Positions 1 through 8,062 of a stretch of DNA of 15,313 bases are shown here, piece after piece. The stretch lies in NCBI GenBank assembly GCA_021798095.1, contig JAJZYL010000011.1, positions 1-15,313 on the forward strand, in the 5' to 3' direction. The DNA is from an archaeon. GTDB lineage: Archaea > Thermoproteota > Nitrososphaeria > Conexivisphaerales > UBA164. Position 1 is the stretch's first letter. Each line of letters begins with the position of its first letter. Below the pieces are notes generated by a model. The model searched no databases. It saw only the letters and a program-made list of their open reading frames with translations, and was not told the DNA's origin. The translations under genes and the position numbers were made by a program.

Positions 1-61
1 TGTACCCACATGCTCTGTGATTATTCCACATAGATCATCACCGAGCATCTGGGCATGCCTC

Positions 62-726
62 CCAGATAAAAACGACCCCCTCAGATACCCAAAAATTAGG
101 CGCTGAAATCTACTTGCGGAACTACTGGAGTAGAAGAAAGAATAAAAAGACTCCAAGAACAGCTCTCAAGGAAGCATAGGGGATCGAATAACAACGAGAA
201 GCAGGAGATGAAGATAGAGGGGAAATATAAGAAGCTCAGGAACCTGCGTGACGACTTTATTGATAAGGCATCGACCGCGATAGCCAAGCGTTACGATGCC
301 ATTTTCATGAAAAACCTCAACGTTCAGGGCGTGCAACATGACCACTATCTCTCCAAAAGCATAACTGATGTATCCTTCTATGCCTTCAAACAAAATTTGA
401 GGAACAAAGCAGAGAGGTATGGAAAGGACATCATAGAGATAGGAAGGTTCGACCCCTCATCGAAGATGTGTTCCGGATGCGGGAACATAAAGCATGACAT
501 GAAGCTATCGGATCGCATATATCACTGTGATGCGTGCGGCCTAACCGTGGATAGGGATTTCAGTTCATCCAGAAGCACAAGGAAGATGAGATTGATAAAA
601 GTAGGGCTGGTGCAGCCCGAATTTACGCCTGAGGAGATCGCTACTTTGGGCTTGTATGGAATATATCCATACAAGCAGATGTCGGTCTACGAATCAGGAA
701 GCTCCGAAGCTTCAGCGGAGGAGTAG
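62..726 (+). pseudogene. tnpB: Decayed IS605-family TnpB (RNA-guided nuclease), C-terminal two thirds
   Basis: TnpB proteins are RNA-guided RuvC-like nucleases of IS200/IS605 elements. From position 100 a frame without stops runs to 726 and matches the family C-terminal half: a helical KRLQEQLSRK segment (about 139-174), a KSITD block, and a zinc finger CSGC...CDAC (about 472-537) followed by VDRD, which carries the RuvC-III aspartate. The track to the N-terminus is broken: a PLRYPKIRR segment lies in another frame (62-103), EIYLRN in a third (about 105-122), and a TAG at 97 blocks the main frame. The bridge, WED and RuvC-I parts are absent or lie beyond the window edge. At the RuvC-II site, where the family has an E before DLNV, this copy reads MKNLNV (a K at about 310-312), and the usual DRDxNA is DRDFSS. 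An internal ATG at 208 could start a 172-residue protein. A dead insertion remnant is the simplest reading; a retained nuclease-dead protein is possible but unlikely. Confidence 0.8.
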
Positions 727-740
727 CTCACTGAGTCAAC
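698..740 (+). repeat. Probable right-end hairpin of the IS605 element / 3' part of omega RNA
   Basis: A perfect six-base stem, GAAGCT (698-703) with loop CCGA and AGCTTC (708-713), lies in the last codons of the tnpB remnant, and an alternative stem CTCCG/CGGAG (702-706/716-720) overlaps it. A TCAA follows at 736-739. IS200/IS605 elements end in subterminal hairpins, and the IS608 right end is cleaved at TCAA, so the element probably ended near 739. The family's omega RNA also overlaps the tnpB 3' end. The boundary is inferred by analogy only; the hairpin itself is seen. Confidence 0.35.
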
Positions 741-794
741 ACTACCTTTTGCTCAAATAGCCTGTTATTCCAGTATGATGGCATAGAATGGTAT

Positions 795-1778
795 TCAGCA
801 GGGGTAGGTGGCCTTTAAATTTTCGAAGAATTCATCCTCATCCTTAAATATATTCGTCGAATAGTAAACCATAAATGGACTTTGTTGGCCCCTGAAAATC
901 ACAAACACGTCCTTATTGTTGGTAAACGCGTATATCAGCTCCGATAGGACGCCAGGGGACATAACAGGTTCGTAGTAATATACTGTGATGAAATCGCTTT
1001 GGTCAATTAATTGATAATCTCTCATAACGGTCTGCTCGTATATATCTTGGTTGCAGGCTATCTTGTCATCATCGCTTAACCCAGACTCGTCATCTATCCA
1101 TCCTGGGTCAAATACTATATAGCCTGCGTCTTCCAGCTTCTTTCTGAATTCATCCTTTTCTTCCATATTCTTGGCTGCCTTGTTAACATAGGTGATCGGA
1201 TAACTCAGATACGTCTTATACCGCCGCATCCCTGTAATCAACTTTAGGAATGAGGAAGGAGTGATGGAAAAAGGTATTGTGTAAAATTTCTTCCTCTGAT
1301 ATTCTGCGAGTGATTTTGTAAGTAGAAATTCCTCGTCCCGCCATATTAATATCTCTTTACTGTTGAGTTTGCTACGCCATTGCGGGCTTTCCCCAAGCCT
1401 CCTTAAAACTCTGGGTAGGCTGTCTATAACATTTACATATATATCCGGATTAAGCAGGTGTAAATAATGGAAATCGAGGGCTGAGGTTAGATGTTTCCTC
1501 CATCTGAAGCTGGCATGTGTAGCAACTATAGTCGTCTTTTTGTGCGAATCTGCTATTATTTTTTCAAAAACGGCAGATCTCAAATACCTTAATGAAATAG
1601 GGGATAGGTCAAGGATCTTTTCCTCCTTGATCGTGAAATTTAGTTCCTTCGCCAGCTCATACATCATATTACCGAAGTCGAAAGCGTTCAGTGAAAGCCC
1701 ATCCTTATTTTCCTTTACGCGCATCATGAGTTCCTTCCTTCCACTTCCGCTTATTCCTGTCATGAGAATTTTTTCCAA
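795..1778 (-). CDS. Fusion of adenylate-kinase-like P-loop domain and nucleoside 2-deoxyribosyltransferase-like domain
   Basis: A 327-residue cytoplasmic protein of unknown exact role. Residues 1-180 look like an archaeal adenylate-kinase-type P-loop fold: KILMTGISGSGRKE (4-16), then VATHASF (85-91), LNPDIYVNV (109-117) and an arginine-rich segment 123-137, in the order of the THA, NPD and lid segments of archaeal Adk-like kinases. The Walker A is abnormal: GISGSGRKE has R where GK[ST] expects K, and K then E after it. Residues 188-300 resemble the nucleoside 2-deoxyribosyltransferase fold: TYLSYPIT (189-196), GYIVFDPGWID (219-229), a run of acidic residues 254-262, and SPGVLSELIYA (274-284), where E280 sits at the usual catalytic glutamate position. 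Start is TTG at 1778, chosen because it supplies the first beta strand and lies about 25 bases below a TATA-like element; the first ATG (1763) would remove it. Role in nucleotide salvage or signalling is inference. Confidence 0.7.
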   Translation of the reverse strand: MEKILMTGISGSGRKELMMRVKENKDGLSLNAFDFGNMMYELAKELNFTIKEEKILDLSPISLRYLRSAVFEKIIADSHKKTTIVATHASFRWRKHLTSALDFHYLHLLNPDIYVNVIDSLPRVLRRLGESPQWRSKLNSKEILIWRDEEFLLTKSLAEYQRKKFYTIPFSITPSSFLKLITGMRRYKTYLSYPITYVNKAAKNMEEKDEFRKKLEDAGYIVFDPGWIDDESGLSDDDKIACNQDIYEQTVMRDYQLIDQSDFITVYYYEPVMSPGVLSELIYAFTNNKDVFVIFRGQQSPFMVYYSTNIFKDEDEFFENLKATYPC

Positions 1779-1799
1779 TTTGAAATAAATAACTACACA

Positions 1800-1812
1800 T
1801 ATTTTTAAATAT
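1800..1812 (-). promoter_or_regulatory. TATA-like element for the kinase/NDT fusion gene
   Basis: On the minus strand the bases at 1811-1801 read TATTTAAAAAT, centred about 25 bases before the TTG start at 1778. That spacing fits an archaeal TATA box directing a leaderless transcript, and no ribosome binding site is seen ahead of the TTG. Confidence 0.5.
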
Positions 1813-1988
1813 TTCTAATGATTGAACCATTTTAGGAGTATTCAACCATCCCTAGAATGATATGTGGGATGCATCGTTGAAGTAAATGAAGTGTATAGCT
1901 GAAGAAATTTACACGCTATATTGTTTACATACTTAGTACGACATAATAGGACTAGATGATTAGATACAGATAGAAAGGCACCGTCATC

Positions 1989-2240
1989 ATGAAGATTGGT
2001 GACGGGCACTATCTGTACATAGCGCGGAGCGTCTTAAACAGCCAAAAGAAGAGGGCATAGTTGTAGGGTAAAAGATACCCGAGCGCGGTCACTCCAGAGG
2101 GCCCAGTAAAGCTAAATCAGAAGGCTGATGAGGAACTAAGAATACCTACCATGCAAAATGAGCAGAGAATAATACGTAATTTGTTCAACTGCTCAGCCTG
2201 TAAACGCGTCAAACATGTAATGGAGTTATTGGGTTATTAG
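1989..2240 (+). pseudogene. Fossil of an IS4/IS1634-like transposase N-terminus
   Basis: One reading frame from ATG 1989 to TAG 2238 is interrupted by two TAG codons at 2058 and 2064. Its first part, GHYLYIARSVLNSQKKRA, and the piece directly after the stops, GKRYPSAVTPEG, follow the pattern of the N-terminal region of archaeal IS4/IS1634-type transposases (xYYLYxVxSVWDxxKKRA...GKxxGxITPEG). The rest (about 2103-2237) continues with ELRIPTMQNEQRIIRNLF and ends in HVMELLGY. Nothing of the DDE catalytic domain follows, so this is a truncated, dead copy. The family assignment rests on recalled motif pattern only. No promoter or ribosome binding site is evident, and the next 370 bases hold no continuation. 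Confidence 0.5.
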
Positions 2241-2615
2241 CTCAACCGCTCAATTTAGAATTCTCAAAGAAACTTAACTGTAATTAGCGGAGAACGAGGG
2301 CGGGTCCTAATATCGCTCTTATGCATATGCTTCTATGGTACTTCATTAAGTAGGCTCATTAAAGGATAACGGTTGGAATTAATACAGGGCGTTATAATCA
2401 CCCTTCAATTTGATCAATAATATTTAGTTAGTTCATTGGGCGTGAGATATATTAATCCCTCTGTAAAAAATACAAGGGCTCCTTAAGGACAGATTGAATA
2501 GCATAGAATATAGATTTTTAATAATATAAATTTCTAATTATATATATAAATGTCCATATTAATATAATATAAGAAAGGAAAGTATAAATACCTCAAAACA
2601 TATACTATCTAAACT
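2241..2615. other. Non-coding stretch upstream of the ECF cluster
   Basis: No open frame of interest on either strand. The last 110 bases (about 2505-2590) are extremely A+T rich, with runs such as TATATATAAAT at about 2539-2551, ending in the promoter of the first transporter gene. I looked for a thiamine (TPP) riboswitch core, because related archaea have them, and saw none; the inferred start of transcription also leaves no leader to hold one. Confidence 0.5.
2574..2591 (+). promoter_or_regulatory. Promoter of the ECF transporter cluster
   Basis: TATAAATA at 2583-2590 is preceded by a purine-rich AGGAAAG resembling a BRE. Its centre lies about 29 bases before the ATG at 2616, so the transcript would begin a few bases before, or at, the start codon. 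No ribosome binding site is present before 2616, as expected for a near-leaderless first gene. Confidence 0.65.
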
Positions 2616-3335
2616 ATGGGATTCAATGGTATTGCGGGTTCCCTTAGTTCACCAGGTCAGATCCCTTGGCCGATAATATTTGGTTATTTTGTTATAGCGA
2701 TTGGGATCGCGGTCTGGGTTGGAAGGCGTAACGGTGGATTAGGAAGGCTAAATACGTTAGATTATGTCTATATAGGAGTAGGTGGTGCATTTGCGGTCGT
2801 ATGGGATTTCTACCTTGGAGCGTTTATAGGCAGGGCGATTCCGTCGACACCATTCTTCGATATTTCCTTTATCGGGGAGTTCCTGATAGTGCTGGTCATA
2901 GTGTCCGTAGTGAGGAAATTCGGGGTGGGGATGCTGACCATGTTTGTATATACCCTACTGGGTGATCTCTTTCATTACGGGTTCGGCGGCGAGCCTGTAT
3001 ATCTTTTTTATGAAGCACTTACATACGGGCTCTTTTTTGATCTTATGATAGTGGCATCGAGGGGGAACATATTTGGAGTAGCGGGCAAGATAAGGAATTC
3101 TGTCAATACTACAAGGTGGGTAGGATCCTTAGAGGGCGCGATAATTGGATACCTATTTGGAGCCATTCCATATGCCATATTTTGGTTAGGCTTCTTTGCG
3201 CCGTTCGTATATGGTGGAGTTGTGACGTGGGGCAGGATATACTTCTTGCTCTGGGCATATGGAATTTCTAACGTTCCGGTCGGGATACTAGGGTCCTTCA
3301 TAGCTCGGAGAGTCGCTACAGCTGTCGGAGTGTAG
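2616..3335 (+). CDS. Predicted ECF transporter S component (YkoE-like membrane protein)
   Basis: A 239-residue membrane protein with about six hydrophobic segments (near residues 17-35, 50-70, 85-100, 104-120, 128-146, 170-195 and 207-228). ECF S components are small six-helix proteins that bind the solute in the membrane and dock onto a T component. Three things support the assignment: position as the first gene of an ECF cluster, the IGVGGAFAVVWDF segment (53-65) recalling the small-residue helix 1 of S components, and the block FIGEFLIVLVIVSVVRKFG (85-103) followed by TLLGDLFHYGFGG (113-125), which has the pattern of YkoE proteins of thiamine/HMP importers. The middle RNSVNTTR (160-167) is a likely cytoplasmic loop. 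At 239 residues it is somewhat longer than typical YkoE. Substrate unproven: thiamine or its pyrimidine moiety is a guess from family resemblance. The stop is followed by the ribosome binding site of the next gene. Confidence 0.65.
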   Translation: MGFNGIAGSLSSPGQIPWPIIFGYFVIAIGIAVWVGRRNGGLGRLNTLDYVYIGVGGAFAVVWDFYLGAFIGRAIPSTPFFDISFIGEFLIVLVIVSVVRKFGVGMLTMFVYTLLGDLFHYGFGGEPVYLFYEALTYGLFFDLMIVASRGNIFGVAGKIRNSVNTTRWVGSLEGAIIGYLFGAIPYAIFWLGFFAPFVYGGVVTWGRIYFLLWAYGISNVPVGILGSFIARRVATAVGV

Positions 3336-3340
3336 GTGAC
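3334..3340 (+). promoter_or_regulatory. Ribosome binding site for the small membrane protein
   Basis: AGGTGAC overlaps the TAG stop of the preceding gene and lies nine bases before the ATG at 3350. It matches the archaeal anti-Shine-Dalgarno complement (GGTGA core), supports that start, and marks translation of an internal operon gene. Confidence 0.55.
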
Positions 3341-3349
3341 AGGGTAATA

Positions 3350-3874
3350 ATGCCATCAGCAAACCCCCCTGGGTCTACGACGTCAATTCCAACATCACCA
3401 CCCGCGCGACAGAAGCAGATGACCCCTGGCACCCTCTCTGTGCTGGTGATGCTTGTTGGTGTAATAGTACTTATAATAGCGTTTATGACTCGGGGTTCGC
3501 CATCCGCACCCTATAACTACTTGGACTTGACCATAATGAGCCTCATGGGTTTACTGATGATCGGCGTTGGATATTGGGATTATAGGAGAAATAGGGTAGG
3601 TACGACAAGCCTTACCAGCGTATATATCCTATTGATACTAGGGATAATAACATTCTTCCTCTTTTCACACGTCTATGGTACGCCTTGGCTTGTAGCTGCG
3701 CACCTCTATATCTTCCCAATATCGTTCAAGGGAAACCCCTTCTACTGGGGGCCTTATTTCTTGCGAGATCAATACAGCCTTACGACCTACTCAATGGGGT
3801 TCCTGGTTATTATACTGTCGCTTGGTGAGTGGGTCCTCATAAGAAGAAAAAGGGGACAGACTTCTGCAAAATAA
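3350..3874 (+). CDS. Small four-helix membrane protein of the ECF cluster, family not recognised
   Basis: A 174-residue protein I do not recognise. The first 26 residues are proline- and serine-rich and hydrophilic (PPGSTTSIPTSPP). Four hydrophobic helices follow at about 27-47, 57-75, 88-106 and 146-165. The loop between helices 3 and 4 (107-145) is rich in aromatics and prolines (HLYIFPISFKGNPFYWGPYF) and probably faces outside. The tail RRKRGQTSAK is positively charged and should be cytoplasmic. Gaps of 14 bases upstream and 19 bases downstream put it firmly in the operon. It is too short and has too few helices for a normal S or T component; it could be an accessory subunit comparable in position to CbiN or other small ECF partners, or a second solute-binding part. 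Function is unassigned. Confidence 0.75.
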   Translation: MPSANPPGSTTSIPTSPPARQKQMTPGTLSVLVMLVGVIVLIIAFMTRGSPSAPYNYLDLTIMSLMGLLMIGVGYWDYRRNRVGTTSLTSVYILLILGIITFFLFSHVYGTPWLVAAHLYIFPISFKGNPFYWGPYFLRDQYSLTTYSMGFLVIILSLGEWVLIRRKRGQTSAK

Positions 3875-3893
3875 GTAAGCCGTTAGATGATGT

Positions 3894-5567
3894 ATGATGA
3901 CCGATGAGAAAAAAGGGATAGGTACGGATGTCCTTGAGCAACAGGCAGTTCGGCAGTTAACCTCAAGGAACGTAGTGGAAATCAGTGGACTGTCATTTAG
4001 GTACCTGGGTAGGGATGAAGTTGCAATCCAAGCGGATAATTTCAAGCTCAAGGAGGGTGAGTCGGTTCTGATAGTGGGAAAATCGGGTGAAGGGAAGTCC
4101 ACCTTTGTCAATTGCATAAACGGTGTCATTCCTCACATATCCGGTGGTGAGCTGAAGGGGGAAGTAAGAGTATATGATAAATTGGTAAAGGATACGCCCA
4201 TGTCAAAACTGTGTGTTGATACAGGAACCCTTTTGCAGGATCCGGAAAGTCAAGTCCTAAATTATCTGGTAGAGGAGGAGGTGGCCTTTGGGCCGGAAAA
4301 CCTCGCGCTTCCGCCTGACGAAATAAGGGACAGGGTTACTGAAGCTATAGCTGAAACTGGGATATATAACATCCGTGATAGGGAGACCTATGTGCTATCC
4401 GGAGGGGAGCTGCAGAGGGTGGCCTTGGCCGCTGTACTGGCGATGAAGCCAAGCCTTTTAATTCTGGACGAACCCACTTCCAACATAGACCCAGCTGCTA
4501 CGCAGAAGATATTTGAATTGCTAAGAGGGCTGAGGGGGCGCAAAACCATGCTTGTAATTGAACATAAGGTGGAGAGGATGCTACCATATGTCGATAGGAT
4601 AATGCTGATAGAGAAGGGAAGGATCAGTTTGGATATACCCAAACAGGATCTTGTTAACCATATCGAGGAGCTGAATGAAGCCGGGGTAGAGATACCACCG
4701 ACTTACTTTTATGCCAAGCAACTTGGGCTTGATAACGTTGATGTAACATACATAAGACAGAAGATAAGGGAAAAGGGGATAGTATTAGCGGTACCTGAAC
4801 GCAGGAAGGCCGAGAGGACGCTCATGCAAGTAGATGCTAGGGTGTCGGTTATGAGCAAGATCAAAGGCCAGAATACTGAGAAGGTCCTCCTAGATGCCAG
4901 CTTGAATTTAGGTGAAGGGGAGGTACTCGCCATGATGGGCCAGAACGGTGCTGGCAAGTCGACCTTCTTAGAGGCTATCATGGGATACCTCGACAAGACA
5001 TCGGTCAACTTTAAGGTAAGGCTTGTCGTAGATGGTGAAGACCTGAGCAAGACATCAATCCAAACGAGGGGAAAGTATATCACCTTCGTACCTCAGACAT
5101 TCGAGTTGACTATAGTAACTAACAAGGTTGAAAGCGAGGTTGCGTACTCACTAAAGCAACATGGCGTTAAAGATTATAAGAGCAAGGTCGAGGAGCTGCT
5201 GGAGATGTATTCGCTAACGGAGGTAAGGGGTAAGGACCCTCTAGCTTTAAGCATGGGTCAGGAAAGGCGGGTGGCGATGGCATCAGCTCTTGGGTCCGGC
5301 GCAAAAATAATAATGCTTGATGAACCTACCTCTGGCCAGGACTTTTATCACAAGGGAATGCTTGGCAAGGAAATAAGGAAGCTCCAAACGCTGGGTTATT
5401 CATTTATCATCGTAACACACGATTCTAGGTTCGTCTATAACTACGCGGATAGGATGGTGGTCCTGAGCCAAGGTCACAAAGTCCTTGAAGGCACTCCTGA
5501 AGAAGTCTTCCTGGAGTCAGAGAAATACAGTATTCCTCCGCCTACCGACTATTACCTGAGGGTTTAA
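3894..5567 (+). CDS. Fused double ATPase of ECF transporter (EcfA-EcfA', CbiO/YkoD type)
   Basis: A 557-residue cytoplasmic ATPase with two complete ABC cassettes in one chain. The first has Walker A GKSGEGKST (62-70), Q-loop Q115, signature LSGGE (168-172), Walker B LLILDEPT (188-195, catalytic E193) and switch H224. The second has Walker A GQNGAGKST (349-357), Q401, a modified signature LSMGQ (452-456), Walker B IIMLDEPT (472-479, E477) and H509. Both sites therefore appear competent. The acidic Q-loop region DPESQVLNYLVEEEVAFGPEN (116-136) is the hallmark of ECF ATPases, where it meets the EcfT coupling helices. Fused A-A' ATPases are known from YkoD-type systems; separate genes are commoner. 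The ATG at 3894 is followed directly by a second ATG; upstream GATGATG is only a weak ribosome binding site. The stop lies two bases before the next start, implying translational coupling with the first EcfT. Confidence 0.93.
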   Translation: MMTDEKKGIGTDVLEQQAVRQLTSRNVVEISGLSFRYLGRDEVAIQADNFKLKEGESVLIVGKSGEGKSTFVNCINGVIPHISGGELKGEVRVYDKLVKDTPMSKLCVDTGTLLQDPESQVLNYLVEEEVAFGPENLALPPDEIRDRVTEAIAETGIYNIRDRETYVLSGGELQRVALAAVLAMKPSLLILDEPTSNIDPAATQKIFELLRGLRGRKTMLVIEHKVERMLPYVDRIMLIEKGRISLDIPKQDLVNHIEELNEAGVEIPPTYFYAKQLGLDNVDVTYIRQKIREKGIVLAVPERRKAERTLMQVDARVSVMSKIKGQNTEKVLLDASLNLGEGEVLAMMGQNGAGKSTFLEAIMGYLDKTSVNFKVRLVVDGEDLSKTSIQTRGKYITFVPQTFELTIVTNKVESEVAYSLKQHGVKDYKSKVEELLEMYSLTEVRGKDPLALSMGQERRVAMASALGSGAKIIMLDEPTSGQDFYHKGMLGKEIRKLQTLGYSFIIVTHDSRFVYNYADRMVVLSQGHKVLEGTPEEVFLESEKYSIPPPTDYYLRV

Positions 5568-5569
5568 AC

Positions 5570-6535
5570 ATGCTGCTAAATTATATATTGATCAATATAA
5601 TTAGTTGGCTTATCCTCTTCTGGGGTGTTGCGATACCCATACTTATATTGCTAAAGTTCGTAGGCCTCACGGGCTTCAGGTACGTCACCAGATTTGAAAA
5701 ACACGATTCATTTTTTTACAGGATGAATCCGGTGACAAAGCTCGCGCTTGGTGTGGGTGCGACGGTAGTAGCTTCAACAACGGCATGGTTCATAGGGGCT
5801 GGGCTGACCGTTATTCTGCTGATTTTGTTCTTTTCCTTAAAGGATGGGAGGAGGAAGTTCATGCTTGGGATTTACATAATAATAATGACGGTCGTGGGTG
5901 TAACCTGGACTTATGCCCCTTATACCCCCATCCTCGTGCTCAATGAGGCTGGGTTCACCACATATACAACCATATGGGTTTGGCCTGGATATTTCGGTGT
6001 GATGGGCTACCTGCATGACCTGACCCTTCAGGCGTTGATCTATGGCATGCAGATATCCATGAGGTTTACTGCGGCGTTATTGGCAGCCCTCGTTTTAGTC
6101 ATGACCAGTACACCATCAGGAATCCTGCGCGGGCTCAAAAAGGTTGGGATGCCCGAGGAACTGAACTTCGCAATGGTGGTAGCCATGAGGTCCGTGCCAA
6201 GGATCTTCGATGGAATCGATGTCACCGTCAAGTCACAGTTCATGAGGGGGTTGGGCTCGAATCATACCAAATACCTGTGGCCGTTCTATACGTTATATGC
6301 GGCTGTGGTATCCATCTTACCGGTGTTCATCTACCTCCTCAAAGGGGCAAGAAATACGGCAATATCAGCCGATACTAGGGCCTTCAGGGCGTTTCCGAAG
6401 AGGACATATCTAAACCCAATGGTGTTTACAAGGCTCGATTATATCGCGTTCGTCTTCATTGGGATAATGATAGCCTTCGTAGGAGTAGCAATTGAGCTCG
6501 GCTGGGGCAGAGCTATCCCGTACGTGGGGTTCTAG
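5570..6535 (+). CDS. ECF transporter transmembrane T component (first paralog)
   Basis: EcfT joins the S component to the ATPases through two long cytoplasmic coupling helices. This 321-residue protein shows the family landmarks: MNPVTKL (52-58), a TPSGILRGLKKVGMPEELNF block (181-200), VVAMRSVPRIFD (203-214), and the coupling motifs QFMRGLG (223-229) and AISADTRAFRA (264-274), the last two standing where the Ala-Arg-Gly signatures normally are. About six to seven membrane helices are visible. It is longer than many EcfT proteins (about 250-270) because of an extra N-terminal helix (residues 5-30) and a charged linker RFEKHDSFFYR (41-51). It begins two bases after the ATPase gene and ends nine bases before the phosphoesterase. 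It is clearly paralogous to the product of 8092-9051; over the region around residues 50-70 and 180-285 most positions agree. Confidence 0.88.
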   Translation: MLLNYILINIISWLILFWGVAIPILILLKFVGLTGFRYVTRFEKHDSFFYRMNPVTKLALGVGATVVASTTAWFIGAGLTVILLILFFSLKDGRRKFMLGIYIIIMTVVGVTWTYAPYTPILVLNEAGFTTYTTIWVWPGYFGVMGYLHDLTLQALIYGMQISMRFTAALLAALVLVMTSTPSGILRGLKKVGMPEELNFAMVVAMRSVPRIFDGIDVTVKSQFMRGLGSNHTKYLWPFYTLYAAVVSILPVFIYLLKGARNTAISADTRAFRAFPKRTYLNPMVFTRLDYIAFVFIGIMIAFVGVAIELGWGRAIPYVGF

Positions 6536-6544
6536 GGGGTTCAT

Positions 6545-7999
6545 ATGATGAAGAAAACACATTTGATTCTAAGTGTGGCCTTGATCTCCTTAGTGTTGGT
6601 GATGAGCGCATCGGCCGAGGCGTTTGCACAGTCGGAGGCGACAAACACCACCCGGACGCCAATTCAACATGTCATAATGATAATGTTGGAGAACCACAGC
6701 TTTGACAATATATACGGCGTCTTTCCCACTGATAACGGCACCATAAACAACCCCATCGTCGATAACATGACAGTGCCCATCAACCTCCTGCAGCTTCACC
6801 CGGCGCCAACCGAGGACGGGGTTACGATACACGCTGTCCCGGCGGGCACATACTGGACCGCGGACCCCAATGAGGGGTATTCTGAATATCATACGGATTG
6901 GAACCACGGCCAAATGAATGGCTTTGTGAGCGCATCAGGATCACAATCCATGACGTATTTTGACCAAAATCAGTTAGCCATAGAATGGGATTGGGCTGAG
7001 GAATACGGCATAGGCGACAAGTACTTCTCCACCCTATTGACAGAGACCGATCCTAACAGGGTGGCTTCGCTAGCCGGCTTTGCTCCAATTTCGAGCGATG
7101 AAGGTCCGCCGCCCTATATCCCTGTTAATGAATCCATTTTCGGCGAACTCAGCCATTATGGCGTAAGCTGGGGTTACTACGTGCTCAGCCCCTCCCCTAG
7201 CATATTCCCGCTGGATTACTTTGGCGGTATTGGTCAGTACTCTTCGCACATTAAAAGTTGGCCCCAGTTCTTCAATGAGCTTAAAGGCGGCGGATTCCCA
7301 TCAGTATCATGGATAATGGCCACTGGGGGTGGGACGTCAAACGTCTATGACCAACATCCCTCTTCTAATATGACAGTAGGAGAACTCTGGGTAAATAACA
7401 TCATCAACGGCGTGATGAACAGCAAATATTGGAATAGCAGTGTAATCTTCATAACCTATGACGAGTGGGGAGGATATTATGATCAGGTGCCCCCGCCCGT
7501 TGTCGATGGCGTGCAGCTCGGAGGCAGGGTACCGTTAATAGTGGTTTCCCCTTATGCGAAGGAGGACTATGTATCGAATACCATACTTAACCACGATTCT
7601 CAGATAGCATTTGTCGATTACAATTGGGGGCTTCCTGCCTTGAACCAATTTGTGGCTGACACCAATTTGCCGCTTGACTTCTTTGATTTCAATCAGCCAT
7701 ATTCGGGCGGCAATCTCGTGAGATCGCCCCTACCGCTGAGTAATTCCACAGGTTACCCAATTCAGCCACAGATGCCCTTCGTCGAGCTACCATATTCGCG
7801 AAGCGGATCGAGCTCTGTAACGTTAGCCTCCCTGGGGGCACCGATCTATACATTAAGGGATACTTCATATACACCATTCTACCAATCGACCTATGCCGTG
7901 ATAATCGTTGCGGTAGCCCTGCTTGCCGCTCTCCTGGCAGTTTCCATATTAAGAAAGAAGAGAATGGCCCATGGAACATCAGGACGAGAGCGACCCTGA
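6545..7999 (+). CDS. Secreted, membrane-anchored phosphoesterase (phospholipase C / acid phosphatase family)
   Basis: A 484-residue extracytoplasmic enzyme of the phosphoesterase family (Pfam PF04185 type), which includes bacterial non-haemolytic phospholipases C and AcpA-like acid phosphatases. A signal peptide covers residues 1-29 (KK, hydrophobic 7-20, then ASAEAFAQS). Family motifs: HVIMIMLENHSFDNIYG (42-58, usually ENRSFD), TETDPNRV (166-173), DQHPSS...GE (269-280), FITYDEWGGYYDQVPPP (302-318), GGRVPLIVVSPYA (326-338) and LNHDS (348-352). The metal and nucleophile region therefore looks complete. Residues 448-469 form a C-terminal membrane helix followed by RKKR, so the domain would be tethered outside. 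It lies inside the ECF transporter cluster, between two EcfT genes, which suggests release of a transportable compound from a phosphorylated precursor. The true substrate (phosphomonoester or phospholipid) cannot be read from sequence. Start ATG 6545 is nine bases after the previous stop with a GGGG stretch as weak binding site. Confidence 0.85.
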   Translation: MMKKTHLILSVALISLVLVMSASAEAFAQSEATNTTRTPIQHVIMIMLENHSFDNIYGVFPTDNGTINNPIVDNMTVPINLLQLHPAPTEDGVTIHAVPAGTYWTADPNEGYSEYHTDWNHGQMNGFVSASGSQSMTYFDQNQLAIEWDWAEEYGIGDKYFSTLLTETDPNRVASLAGFAPISSDEGPPPYIPVNESIFGELSHYGVSWGYYVLSPSPSIFPLDYFGGIGQYSSHIKSWPQFFNELKGGGFPSVSWIMATGGGTSNVYDQHPSSNMTVGELWVNNIINGVMNSKYWNSSVIFITYDEWGGYYDQVPPPVVDGVQLGGRVPLIVVSPYAKEDYVSNTILNHDSQIAFVDYNWGLPALNQFVADTNLPLDFFDFNQPYSGGNLVRSPLPLSNSTGYPIQPQMPFVELPYSRSGSSSVTLASLGAPIYTLRDTSYTPFYQSTYAVIIVAVALLAALLAVSILRKKRMAHGTSGRERP

Positions 8000-8062
8000 T
8001 TGTCCCCGCAGGCGGTAGCCCTGGCTCGGCGTACAATAATGGGCCTATGGAAGCCTTACGGT

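Noticed and set aside
2058..2066. TAG codons read as pyrrolysine in the 1989-2240 frame
   Set aside because: Two TAGs within three codons, a truncated transposase-like product and no sign of pyl genes make decay far more likely.
2241..2615. Possible thiamine (TPP) riboswitch ahead of the ECF cluster
   Set aside because: No CTGAGA-type core was seen, and the TATA box at 2583-2590 leaves no room for a leader.
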